45,639 bases of DNA from the NCBI GenBank assembly GCA_035946955.1, contig DASYYE010000289.1:1-45639 (forward strand). Direction: 5' to 3'. Positions 25,607 to 33,752 of this stretch are shown here, piece by piece. The notes below the pieces were generated by a model. The model did no database searches, was not told where the DNA came from, and saw only the letters and a program-made list of their open reading frames with translations. The position numbers and the translations under genes were made by a program. Source of the DNA: DASYYE01 sp035946955 (GTDB lineage Bacteria > Actinomycetota > Actinomycetes > Streptosporangiales > Streptosporangiaceae). How positions within the stretch are numbered: the first letter of the stretch is position 1; the number at the start of each line of letters is the position of its first letter.

Positions 25607-26454
25607 AGGAACCACTGCCGCGCACAGAGCAGCGAAACCCGGCCTCTAGCGGGCTTGGTGAGCTGTCCGCGGCTGCCGTCATCGAGCTCATGGACACCGA
25701 GGAGCCCGATGCGCTCCGTGCGGTGCGGCAGGTCACGCCTTTGCTCGCGCAGGCTGCGGAACGCATCGCAGCAGTCTTCTCTGGTGGTGGCCGGACGGTG
25801 TTCATCGGCTCAGGCACCAGCGGCCGGATCGCCCTGCAGGAGGCAGCGGAACTACCGCCTACGTTCGGCGTGCCGCCGGACTCCTTCCTCGTCATGGCGG
25901 CTGGCGGTCCGCTCATGGGGCCCACCGCGATAACTCCCACAGAAGACGACGAACAGGCGGCCCCGCGAGCCCTGGCGGAACTGCCGGTCGGTCCAGCGGA
26001 CGCCGTCGTCGGCCTGTCGGCCAGCGGGACCGCACCATTCGTGCGCGCCGGAGTCCGGGCGGCGGCCCGCGCAGGTGCCTGGACGTGCGGGATAGCTCAC
26101 AACCCTGGCGCGCCGCTGCTGGCAGAGGCCGAACTCGGCATCCTGCTGGACACGGGCCCGGAGGTGCTCACCGGCTCCACCAGGCTCAAGGCAGGCACCG
26201 CACAGAAGCTGGCGCTCAACCGGATCACCACGGCGGCCATGGTGCTCGCAGGCCGCGTCGCCGACAACTACATGATCGAGTTGACCGGCTCCAACGCCAA
26301 GCTCCGGGCACGGGCCATCAGGATCGTGATGGATCTGGCTGCGCTCGACGAGCCTGAGGCCAGAAGGCGGCTGGGGACAGCCGACTGGTCAGTCCGGGCT
26401 GCCCTTTCAAGTTGGCGTGAAAGCCGTCGGCCCTCCACTGAGTGCGGCGAATGA
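25603..26454 (+). CDS. murQ: N-acetylmuramic acid 6-phosphate etherase
   Basis: The 283-residue product begins PRTEQRNPASSGLGELSAAA, the usual TExRNxxSxxLDxL opening. The SIS domain follows with VFIGSGTSGRIALQEAAELP, PTFGVPPDSFLVMAAGGP and GLSASGTAPFVRAGVRAA; the end of the core is TGSTRLKAGTAQKLALNRIT and IELTGSNAKLRARAIRI. MurQ removes D-lactate from MurNAc-6-phosphate to give GlcNAc-6-phosphate, the committed step of cytoplasmic cell-wall recycling. The catalytic glutamate sits in QEAAELPPTFG. It is coupled to the upstream kinase, so uptake is of free MurNAc rather than via a PTS; no transporter is present here. Confidence 0.9.
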   Translation: MKEPLPRTEQRNPASSGLGELSAAAVIELMDTEEPDALRAVRQVTPLLAQAAERIAAVFSGGGRTVFIGSGTSGRIALQEAAELPPTFGVPPDSFLVMAAGGPLMGPTAITPTEDDEQAAPRALAELPVGPADAVVGLSASGTAPFVRAGVRAAARAGAWTCGIAHNPGAPLLAEAELGILLDTGPEVLTGSTRLKAGTAQKLALNRITTAAMVLAGRVADNYMIELTGSNAKLRARAIRIVMDLAALDEPEARRRLGTADWSVRAALSSWRESRRPSTECGE

Positions 26455-26457
26455 CCG

Positions 26458-27960
26458 TCATGCCTGACTACCTATTCGGTTCAAGACTGGCCGCAAGAGG
26501 ACCGCCGCCACAATCAGGCCGGTCGATACGAGTGTGAGCCAGCCTACGTGAATAAGCCCATATCCAAGTATCGTTCCGGGGAGACCCAGGAGCCAGCCGC
26601 CGATGGCGACGAAGAGCAGCGCATAGGGGGCGGTCCTGCTGGCGGAATGCTGTGCGGATTCCAGAGATCTCTCCCAGCTCTGACTTGCCATTACCATCCA
26701 CGAGGTGATGACCAGTAGGAGCGCTATGATCACAAGGGCACAGGTGGCCAGCAGGCTTCGTGGTGAGCCAACAACAATATATTGGCGCGTTTCCTCCGCT
26801 GCTCCTGTCGCCAGGAGGCTGCTCACGGCGAGAGCGATGACAGGGAATCCTACGTTGACAGTCACACGGACGACGCCTGAGTAGGCGCTCACGAAGGCGC
26901 GGTAGATCACCCGTCCGGCCGCCGCCACTGCGGCAGCTATGACTCTGAATGTCAGCACAAGAACCATGACAACCCAGTTCACCACTGCGGTAATCGACCG
27001 CACGAGAATGTACATTGATATCAGCAGGAAATTTACCATCAAGCGTGATAGAGTGACCGATGCCTTTACCACTGTCTCGGAGGTCCGAAACACCGTGAGA
27101 ATGGCCACTTCTGCTATCCGGTCTATCACGTTGTGCGTCGGGCGGGGCGTCGGGCCGGAGAGGCTCACCCGCCACTCTTTCAACTGAGGGCGATGCGGGT
27201 ACTTTATTGCTGGGACATCACGGCGTATGCGGCCGGTGCCGTAGATGAAGCCTACGGCAATCGCTGCGAGGATGCTCGCGGCTGTGAAGCACGCGGCGGC
27301 AACTAGCGATGCATGTGCTATTGAAGACTCATCGCCATGCCATATGCGACCAGTGCCAGTAACTGCAAGAGCCACAACAACAGATGACCAGGCACCTATG
27401 AGCCCGGACGCCACGAGCGACGATGCTCCGCCAGGGAGCGGGCCGTCAAGCTTTTTGCGAATAGCAATGGAGAAATCGTCCGCTTCGGAAGCCGCCCAAA
27501 TTGCCGACACCGATATCAGGATCAGAAGAAACGCTGTGGATATTACCGTATGAAAATGATTACCGGTGAACTGGAACGCCAGGCTGAACGCGCTGACCAG
27601 CAACCAGAGCAGTGTCGCTGCCCAGTACGTTCCATTGAACTTTCTCAGAGGTAGGCCGATGGTGAAGAGCCCGATTAGTACGTATGACAGGTCGACTGGG
27701 ACGACAGATCTGAGGTGCGCCGTTAGTTCGATACTCCCATAGATCAGTACCGACAGCGACACAACGATAAGACCTCGCCCCACGCTTGTCAGCTCCGAGA
27801 GCGGCAGGAAGTGATCATGGCTGTGACAATACAGGTCGGTGGGCGAAATCAGTCTCGTATCACAGTTCGGAAGTCCACACCCAGTTTGCTCCCTAGGTTC
27901 CTCCCATATCCCAAAGCCGCCAAACGGACCAAGCTTAGGTCTGATCGCCGTAGCACCCAC
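26458..27960 (-). CDS. Multi-pass membrane protein with N-terminal zinc-knuckle-like motif
   Basis: GTG 27960 is decided by GGGGGAG eight bases upstream; the product is 500 residues. The N-terminal 50 residues are soluble and carry C28-x4-C33-x11-C45-H46-S-H48, a pattern like short treble-clef zinc knuckles. After that come about ten to twelve hydrophobic segments, with a polar loop around residues 230-275. No transport or enzyme family is recognised. Base composition stands out: parts of the gene fall to about 42-50% GC, against well over 65% in the neighbours, so it was probably acquired recently. It converges on murQ with only 3 bp between the stops. Confidence 0.6.
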   Translation of the reverse strand: MGATAIRPKLGPFGGFGIWEEPREQTGCGLPNCDTRLISPTDLYCHSHDHFLPLSELTSVGRGLIVVSLSVLIYGSIELTAHLRSVVPVDLSYVLIGLFTIGLPLRKFNGTYWAATLLWLLVSAFSLAFQFTGNHFHTVISTAFLLILISVSAIWAASEADDFSIAIRKKLDGPLPGGASSLVASGLIGAWSSVVVALAVTGTGRIWHGDESSIAHASLVAAACFTAASILAAIAVGFIYGTGRIRRDVPAIKYPHRPQLKEWRVSLSGPTPRPTHNVIDRIAEVAILTVFRTSETVVKASVTLSRLMVNFLLISMYILVRSITAVVNWVVMVLVLTFRVIAAAVAAAGRVIYRAFVSAYSGVVRVTVNVGFPVIALAVSSLLATGAAEETRQYIVVGSPRSLLATCALVIIALLLVITSWMVMASQSWERSLESAQHSASRTAPYALLFVAIGGWLLGLPGTILGYGLIHVGWLTLVSTGLIVAAVLLRPVLNRIGSQA

Positions 27961-28407
27961 CTATTACTCCCCCTTATGGCGTGCTCCCGCATGACTGCGT
28001 GACAAAAAGCTAGGTATATGGCACCTGGCCATGATGAACCCGCCGCCTACCGGACGACGCGATTCGCTCCTGCCAGGCACCAGAAACCCCGGCGGGCGCA
28101 AGGCCAAGTGTGACGACTTGTCCCGACTCCCCGTATAAGAGACGCACGACCAGAGCAGAGGGTTTACGGCGGTTGGCCATAATCAGCGCCCTTGCCACAT
28201 GTCCTCGTGGCTCGCATCGAAGTACACGAAATTCTCAAAGGTGGCGGTACATCCCGAATGCGGGTGAACCGCCACTGGTTAGTAGTGCGGGGTTTACACG
28301 ACTTGATCGAGGATGCGCCTGACCTTTCGGAGGTCAATATGGCGGGGGTTACGCCCGATGCCTGCCCGGCTACGCTCGCTCGTGTGAGTGCTGCCTGGGA
28401 GCCCGCG
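27961..28407. other. Intergenic region between the low-GC membrane gene and the phosphatase-like gene
   Basis: This 447-bp gap is part of the lower-GC patch. It should hold the promoter of the minus-strand membrane gene, for which CATATACC near 28011-28018 is a possible -10. A two-tier hairpin is at 28241-28275. Short open frames (for example minus 28010-28198) lack support. Confidence 0.3.
28241..28275. repeat. Two-tier hairpin in the intergenic region
   Basis: GTGGCGGT at 28241-28248 pairs perfectly with ACCGCCAC at 28268-28275, and inside it CCCG (28253-28256) pairs with CGGG (28261-28264) around AATG. It lies about 130 bp upstream of the phosphatase-like start. It could be a terminator without a T-run, or part of a leader RNA. 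Confidence 0.4.
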
Positions 28408-28812
28408 ATGACGGGTGTGATGCGGCTGCCCTCGGGCAGGCTCGTCCGCGGCCGGGCACTGCGTCATCCCCTCCCAGCCGGGCCGGAGCCAACCTTCGCC
28501 CTGTACCTGCTGGGCCGGCAGCCACCTCGCGTGCCCTGGGAAGCCCGCTGGGTCCGCTGGCCAGACTTCTGGCTGCCGTGCGACCGTGCTGGCGCCGCTG
28601 GTGCGCTGCGCGAGGCATGGGTGCGAGCGGGCAGCGAACGCGTCGAGATCGCCTGCGCTGGCGGACACGGGCGAACCGGTACGGCACTGGCCTGCCTCGC
28701 GGTCCTGGACGGCCTGCCAGGCCACCAGGCGGTCGCATACGTCCGCCAGCACTACGCGGCACAGGCTGTGGAGACACCCTGGCAACGGCGATATGCCGCT
28801 CGCTTCCGGTAG
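28408..28812 (+). CDS. Protein-tyrosine-phosphatase-like protein
   Basis: ATG 28408 is chosen because GGGAG lies six bases upstream; GTG 28384 is an alternative. The 134-residue product contains EIACAGGHGRTGTALACLAV, a CX5R(S/T) signature (C-AGGHG-R-T) of the cysteine-based phosphatase fold. LRHPLPAGPEPTFALYLLG and the end HYAAQAVETPWQRRYAARF are typical of a small actinobacterial group of such proteins. The general-acid aspartate could be in WPDFWLPCDRAG. Substrate unknown; protein or phosphoinositide-like phosphates are possible. Confidence 0.65.
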   Translation: MTGVMRLPSGRLVRGRALRHPLPAGPEPTFALYLLGRQPPRVPWEARWVRWPDFWLPCDRAGAAGALREAWVRAGSERVEIACAGGHGRTGTALACLAVLDGLPGHQAVAYVRQHYAAQAVETPWQRRYAARFR

Positions 28813-28901
28813 CGGCCAGACCGCGCCTGGCGTCGTCGCTGCCTTCGTGGGTAGAGAAGACGGGGGACTGCGGCCTGAGGCCCGAGGACAAGGACGCTGC
28901 G

Positions 28902-29480
28902 ATGCCGGAACTCCTGATCGACTTCATCACTTCGCTCGATGGCTACGCGGCTGCTGAGGGCTGGCCGGGCTGGTGGGGGCTCGAAGGATCCGAGTACCTC
29001 GCGTGGTTGGGAGAGCAACCAGAAGCGGACTACACGGTCTTGATGGGTGCAACCACTTACCGTGTCATGTCGGGGTTCGCTGCCCAGGGAGAGCCGGGGA
29101 CCGATGCCCTGGCGGGCATGTCGAAGGTCGTCTTCTCGACCACGTTGCGCGAGCCCCTTTCCTGGGCGAACACGCAACTCGTCGCTCAAGACCCCGTTGA
29201 GGCCGTACGGGAGATGAAGGACAAGGCCGCCACGTCGATGCGCACCATAGGCAGCCTCACCCTGTGCCGCGCTCTCCTGAAGGCCGGTCTCGCAGACCGC
29301 TTCCGCGTGGTTGTCTTTCCCGTCATCACCGGAAGCAGCGGCCGGGAACGGATCTACGACGGCTACCCTGATGTCGCACTAGACATGATCAGCAGCCGCA
29401 CCTTCGATGGCCGCATCCAGTTGCTCGAGTACGTGCCGACGGTTCTGGCCGGGCCGCCGGGCGCTAGGGTTGACGCCTGA
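28902..29480 (+). CDS. Dihydrofolate-reductase-like (RibD C-terminal) protein
   Basis: ATG 28902 gives 192 residues starting MPELLIDFITSLDGYAA, the standard opening of the RibD C-terminal/DHFR-like family. Further family marks are GATTYRVMSG, KVVFSTTLREPLSWANTQLV and the nucleotide-binding-like IGSLTLCRALLKAGLADRFR, then VVFPVITGSSGRERIYDGYP. Members are NADPH-dependent reductases of unknown substrate, often stand-alone. It lies 89 bp after the phosphatase-like gene. Confidence 0.8.
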   Translation: MPELLIDFITSLDGYAAAEGWPGWWGLEGSEYLAWLGEQPEADYTVLMGATTYRVMSGFAAQGEPGTDALAGMSKVVFSTTLREPLSWANTQLVAQDPVEAVREMKDKAATSMRTIGSLTLCRALLKAGLADRFRVVVFPVITGSSGRERIYDGYPDVALDMISSRTFDGRIQLLEYVPTVLAGPPGARVDA

Positions 29481-29548
29481 CGGCCACCACCTAGCGCCCT
29501 GAAATTGGTTCGACGGCTTCGCGTGGGGCCTGGCACAGTTGGTGCACC

Positions 29549-30496
29549 ATGGATGACTCTCGCCTGGTCACCGCCGCGGATGTGCTGCTCATGCAGGGCT
29601 TGGCGCAGCATGTTACGGCTGTGCGCCCCGACCTGGTGAACACCGACGCGTCGTTCGGGGAGCTGGCCTGGATCTGGGGTAAAGGGCACGCATCCGAGGG
29701 GGAGAGCTGGCTGCGCCGGCTGTGGTTCTCCGGTGATGATCTGGTCGCGTGGGGCTGGGCGTATCTGCCGCGCCAGGTGAGGCGAAGCGACGGCTCGGTG
29801 AAGGACGTCACCAGCGCCTACCTGGGATATCAAGTCCATCCCGGCCACAGCGAGCTGGTAGACGAGGTGGCCGGCTGGTACGACGGTGTGACGGTCGGGA
29901 TCGAGCGCATGGTGTCGCCACAGGCCAACGACGAGTTCGCGCTGAAGCGGTGGGCGGCGCACGGCTATGAGACCGATCCGGCCTCGCTCGGCGACACCGG
30001 CTCCTGGAGCCAACTCAATGAGCGGAACCTCAATGACCTCGAACAGCCGGTGCTGCCGGGTGGGTTCCGGTTCCGGACCGCTGAGGAGGCCGGGCCGTCA
30101 GCCGCGGTCCGAGCCCATGTGGACGCCTGGGCTCCGTCGACATATACAGCCGAGGGCTACGAGGGCGTCCGGCGGATGCCGGCGTACCGCGGCGACCTGC
30201 ACGTCCTGGTGGAGGCGCCGGACGGGACGATGGCCACATCGACGATCATGTGGCTCGACGAGGTGAACAAGACCGCTGAATTCGAGCCGGTCGGAACGCA
30301 TCCGGACTACCGGCGGCGCGGGCTGGGCAGGGCGATGCTGCTGCACGGGATGCATCTGGCACGGGAGGCCGGGGCCAATCACATGACGGTCGCCTGTCTG
30401 GGTGCGCCAGGGCATCCCCGGGCGCGTGGGCTGTACTACAGCGTCGGGTTCCGGAAGTTCACGCAGGACGCACCGCTCATCAAGGCCGGGGGCTAG
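29549..30496 (+). CDS. GNAT N-acetyltransferase with two GNAT-like halves
   Basis: The product is 315 residues from ATG 29549. The C-terminal half holds a complete acetyl-CoA site: EFEPVGTHPDYRRRGLGRAM (motif A, RRRGLG) then LLHGMHLAREAGANHMTVAC and the closing ARGLYYSVGFRKFT. The N-terminal half (about 1-150) looks like a degenerate GNAT domain, with no RxxGxG. Tandem GNATs of this length include aminoglycoside and mycothiol-type acetyltransferases, but nothing here sets the substrate. MshD is not indicated by context. Confidence 0.75.
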   Translation: MDDSRLVTAADVLLMQGLAQHVTAVRPDLVNTDASFGELAWIWGKGHASEGESWLRRLWFSGDDLVAWGWAYLPRQVRRSDGSVKDVTSAYLGYQVHPGHSELVDEVAGWYDGVTVGIERMVSPQANDEFALKRWAAHGYETDPASLGDTGSWSQLNERNLNDLEQPVLPGGFRFRTAEEAGPSAAVRAHVDAWAPSTYTAEGYEGVRRMPAYRGDLHVLVEAPDGTMATSTIMWLDEVNKTAEFEPVGTHPDYRRRGLGRAMLLHGMHLAREAGANHMTVACLGAPGHPRARGLYYSVGFRKFTQDAPLIKAGG

Positions 30497-30501
30497 TGCC
30501 G

Positions 30502-30522
30502 GGCAGGGAACGTCTGCCTTTT
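30502..30522 (+). terminator. Rho-independent-like terminator after the GNAT gene
   Basis: GGCAG (30502-30506) and CTGCC (30514-30518) form a short hairpin followed by TTTT, 6 bases after the GNAT stop codon. The stem is only 5 bp, so it is weak, but the T-run is rare in this GC-rich sequence. Confidence 0.4.
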
Positions 30523-30685
30523 GACGGGCCTACCTGTCATACCCGGGCGGAACCCGCCGGAGCCGTAACGGCGCGTACCGCATGTGTCGCCGGACGGCGG
30601 GTCTGCGCGGGCGTCTCCGCAGCCGTGGCGCGCCAACCGGTCGCAGACGGATCCAGGTCATCACAGCACTGATCTCTGGGTGCGG

Positions 30686-31312
30686 CTAACGAACCAGGCC
30701 GGTGAGACGGGACCAATCGATGGTGACCGACACTGGGACATCGATCACGCTGGTCTCATCCGCTGGCGTAATCGTGCGGTACTTGCGGTAGCCGCCGAGC
30801 ACGTGGTCCAGGACATGGATGTCAATCGAGGCCACAGCGTTGCCCGTGAGCCAGACCAGCCAGTAGAACGGAATGCCTGCTGTCGCGTATTCGCCGAGCT
30901 TGTCCACCCTGTCCGTCTTGTCGCTCCCAGGCAACACGATCTCGATCACGATCTTCACCGCAGACGCCGGAAGTGGACGCTCATCCGCTGGGGCGCAGTC
31001 ATGCAGCATCGCATCGGGGCGGCGGATGGTCGCTGACGGAACCTCCCAGAGCGTGATGTCTGCGTCGCCGGTGACGTCCAGACACTCGCCCGGGTACGCG
31101 GCCATGTGCTTCTCGGCTGCCGCTTCCAGCATGTTCGTCAGCCGGCGGGCTGCATTCTGGTGGGTTCGCGTAGGGGCCGCACAGCGGACTACCTGACCGT
31201 TGACAATCTCCACCTGGCGGCAGTACTCCTCCGGGAGGTTCCGCCAGATCTCTACGGTTACCGGCTCGGGCTGCAAGTTGTCCGGCGTTGCCCATTCGTA
31301 GATTGCTGACAC
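30686..31312 (-). CDS. Uma2-family (DUF820) PD-(D/E)xK nuclease-fold protein
   Basis: GTG 31312 gives a 208-residue product. The Uma2 core is clear: RRPDAMLHD (aspartate), VKIVIEIVLPGSDKTDRVDK (catalytic ExV-like strand then the lysine) and LGEYATAGIPFYWLVWLTG. The family has the restriction-endonuclease fold and is often multi-copy, of unclear role, in actinobacteria and cyanobacteria. No ribosome site is seen; TACGCT lies six bases before the GTG, as in a leaderless -10, which is only suggestive. Confidence 0.75.
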   Translation of the reverse strand: MSAIYEWATPDNLQPEPVTVEIWRNLPEEYCRQVEIVNGQVVRCAAPTRTHQNAARRLTNMLEAAAEKHMAAYPGECLDVTGDADITLWEVPSATIRRPDAMLHDCAPADERPLPASAVKIVIEIVLPGSDKTDRVDKLGEYATAGIPFYWLVWLTGNAVASIDIHVLDHVLGGYRKYRTITPADETSVIDVPVSVTIDWSRLTGLVR

Positions 31313-31432
31313 AGCTATAGCGTAGGCGCGGGCCGCGCTGGAAAACCGGGCAGCGTGCTGCTACGCCACTGCCGGGCCAGGGTATACCGCGAACACCACC
31401 AGCAGGAACAATCAGTCTCCGGGGGGCCTGCC

Positions 31433-32443
31433 TTGGATTCCGGACCCAGCTGGACACTGATCGAGCGGCACGATGGCCGGCCGAGTCTGCGGTCACGCGT
31501 GATCAACCGGGCCGAGCGTGCGTTCGTGCGGCCGTACATGGACCACATCGACTTCAACGATCCGCGCGACATGGCCAAGCTGGCCCGGGTGGACCGGGTC
31601 GCCAGGAGGCTCAGGCCGGCCCGCGGTACGGCTGTTGAGCCCGTCAGCCTCGGCGACTTCGACGCCGAATGGGTTCACGGGCGCGGTGTCCCGGAGTCCC
31701 GGAGTGACAAGGTGGTCCTGTACTTCCACGGTGGCGGGTGGGTCTTCATGGGGCCCGGCACCCACCGGCGGATGCTGACGTGCATCTCGCGGGCTGCACG
31801 GTCGCCAGTTCTGTCAGTCGCCTACCGGATGATGCCGCAAGTCAGCTTCCATGCCGAGATCGGTGATTGCCTGACCGCATACAGATGGCTGCTGGCTGCC
31901 GGGGTGGCGCCCGCCGACGTCGCGGTAGCAGGCGACTCAGCAGGGGGCCACCTCGCCTTCGCAATGGTGCTGCGGGCACGGGCGGAAGGCCTGCCGATGC
32001 CTGGGTGCATCGTTGCGCTGGCGCCATGCCTGGACCTGGACCTGACCACCAAGCTCAGCCACCCGAACAGCCGCACTGACTCGATCATCAGCCCGCGGTG
32101 GATGGCCAGCCTGCACCGGGCGTTCCTCAGCGAGCTCGACACGTCCGACCCCGCCATCTCCCCGATTCACGCGGATCTGCGCGGCCTGTGCCCGGTGATG
32201 CTCACAGTGAGCGCGACCGAACTGCTGGTCGGCGACAGCGAGCGCATGGCAGAACGGCTCGCGGCCGCCCAGGTTCCGCACGTTCTGGCTGTCTGGACAC
32301 GCCAGTCTCATGTGTTCCAGCAGGCCGGGAACGTGAGGCCCGAAGCCAAGGCATCAATCGCCGCGATCGGCGCCTTCATCAAGGATCCGATGACCTATAT
32401 CGGGTCCAGCCAGCCACCCTCACTCACAAGGCATCCTGGATAG
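31433..32443 (+). CDS. Alpha/beta hydrolase (HSL-type esterase)
   Basis: TTG 31433 is chosen because GGGGGG lies six bases upstream; a GTG at 31355 would extend it by 26 residues. The product, about 336 residues, has the hormone-sensitive-lipase signatures: VVLYFHGGGWVFMGPGTH (oxyanion HGGG), AGDSAGGHLAF (nucleophile GDSAGG) and TRQSHVF with the late histidine. LTVSATELLVGDSERMAE would carry the acid residue. These are carboxylesterases of short acyl or steroid-type esters. It abuts the next gene with no gap (TAG then GTG). Confidence 0.75.
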   Translation: MDSGPSWTLIERHDGRPSLRSRVINRAERAFVRPYMDHIDFNDPRDMAKLARVDRVARRLRPARGTAVEPVSLGDFDAEWVHGRGVPESRSDKVVLYFHGGGWVFMGPGTHRRMLTCISRAARSPVLSVAYRMMPQVSFHAEIGDCLTAYRWLLAAGVAPADVAVAGDSAGGHLAFAMVLRARAEGLPMPGCIVALAPCLDLDLTTKLSHPNSRTDSIISPRWMASLHRAFLSELDTSDPAISPIHADLRGLCPVMLTVSATELLVGDSERMAERLAAAQVPHVLAVWTRQSHVFQQAGNVRPEAKASIAAIGAFIKDPMTYIGSSQPPSLTRHPG

Positions 32444-33166
32444 GTGGGCACGGCAGAGGCGCTGGTGAATGTTGCGGCTGAACTGCGGCTGTTCCTCAAG
32501 CCCGCCAACCGTGGCGGGACAGTCGGGGTCGCCTGCGACGGGACCTCCTCGCTGGGTCATGTCGTGCAGACGCTGGGGGTGCCGCTGACGGAGGTGGGCC
32601 ACCTGGTGGTCAACGGTGCCGTGGTCACACCCGGGTACCGGCCTGCCGACGGGGACGTGGTGCAGGTTGGCGCGGTGGCCCGGCCGCAACCGGTGCCGGT
32701 GGCCCGGTTCGTCCTCGACGTCCATCTGGGAGCACTGGCGCGCCGGCTCCGCCTGGTGGGGGTGGACACCAGCTACACCAACGACATGGACGACGACACG
32801 CTGATCGAGCGGGCCAATGCCGAGCGCCGGATCCTGCTCACCCAGGACCGTGGCCTGCTGTGCCGCCGCACGCTGTGGCTGGGTGCCCACGTGCGCGGCG
32901 CACACCCGGATGCCCAGTTCGCCGACGTGCTGGGCAGGTTCGCCCCGCCGCTGGCCCCCTGGACCCGGTGCACCGCCTGCAACGGCCCCCTCCGCCCAAC
33001 CACCAAGGCGGAGGTGGAGCCGCTGCTGGCGCCCGGCACCCGGCGTACCTGCCATGAGTTCTCCCGCTGCCAGTCGTGCGGGCGTGTGTACTGGCGCGGC
33101 GCACACAGCAGCCGGCTGCAGGCCCTCGTCACATCAGCGCAGCACGCCGTTCGCACCTCCCGGTAG
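32444..33166 (+). CDS. Ubiquitin-like / Mut7-C RNase-fold / zinc-ribbon protein
   Basis: The product is 240 residues from GTG 32444, directly after the hydrolase stop. Residues about 5-80 form a ubiquitin-like (Mut7-C_ub) domain ending in NGAVVTPGYRPADGDVVQVG. Residues about 88-160 are the Mut7-C domain, a PIN-like fold with acidic residues: FVLDVHLGALARRLRLVGVD, DDDTLIERANAERRILLTQD and DRGLLCRRTL. The end has paired CxxC motifs, CTACNGPLRP and CQSCGRVYWRG. The family is widespread and predicted to be an RNase; partners are unknown. The hydrolase link may be only transcriptional. Confidence 0.8.
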   Translation: MGTAEALVNVAAELRLFLKPANRGGTVGVACDGTSSLGHVVQTLGVPLTEVGHLVVNGAVVTPGYRPADGDVVQVGAVARPQPVPVARFVLDVHLGALARRLRLVGVDTSYTNDMDDDTLIERANAERRILLTQDRGLLCRRTLWLGAHVRGAHPDAQFADVLGRFAPPLAPWTRCTACNGPLRPTTKAEVEPLLAPGTRRTCHEFSRCQSCGRVYWRGAHSSRLQALVTSAQHAVRTSR

Positions 33167-33196
33167 CCGGGTGCCGACGGGGTCAGGGCAGAAGAG

Positions 33197-33673
33197 TCAC
33201 ACAGGCTCGTCGGCCTGCAACCGCTGGACTACCGCCACTGCCTCGCTGATGTGCTGGTCGATGCGGGTCATCGAGTTGAAGACGTGCTGGACCGTGCCCT
33301 CGCGGTCGATGACGTAGGTGACCCGGCCGGGCAGCACACCGAGTGCCGCCGGGACCCCGTAGTTCTTGCGGACCTCGCCGCTCTGGTCGCTGAGCAGGGT
33401 GAAAGGCAGCTTGTGATGGCCGGCGAAGCTCGCGTGCTTGTCCACCGAATCGGAGCTGACCCCGATGACCTCGGCGCCCGCGTCAGTGAACACCTCGTGG
33501 CTGTCGCGGAAGGCGCACGCTTCAGCGGTGCAGCCGCGCGTCTCGTCCTTCGGGTAGAAGTACAGGACGACCACCCGTTCGCCGAGCCGGTCGTATAGCC
33601 GGACGGGTTCGCCAGACTGCGATGGAAGTGTGAAGTCGGGGGCCTTGTCACCGGCCTGGACACCGCGTGCCAT
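33197..33673 (-). CDS. Peroxiredoxin (BCP/PrxQ type)
   Basis: The 158-residue product has GDKAPDFTLPSQSGEPVRLY at the start and the active site YPKDETRGCTAEACAFRD, with peroxidatic C48 and resolving C53 in the CxxxxC spacing of atypical two-cysteine BCP/PrxQ enzymes. EVIGVSSDSVDKHASF and TYVIDREGTVQHVF complete the thioredoxin fold. It reduces hydrogen peroxide and alkyl hydroperoxides with thioredoxin-like electrons in the cytoplasm. It converges on the Mut7-C gene. Confidence 0.85.
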   Translation of the reverse strand: MARGVQAGDKAPDFTLPSQSGEPVRLYDRLGERVVVLYFYPKDETRGCTAEACAFRDSHEVFTDAGAEVIGVSSDSVDKHASFAGHHKLPFTLLSDQSGEVRKNYGVPAALGVLPGRVTYVIDREGTVQHVFNSMTRIDQHISEAVAVVQRLQADEPV

Positions 33674-33752
33674 GTTCTGCCTGCCTCTCCATTGCGACGA
33701 TGTGTGAATCCATAATGTCTTGGTGTGTTCTGCCTGGACTGGGTCGTTCGAG

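Noticed and set aside
28010..28198. Minus-strand 62-codon frame in the low-GC gap
   Set aside because: No ribosome site or protein-like composition; no relative recalled.
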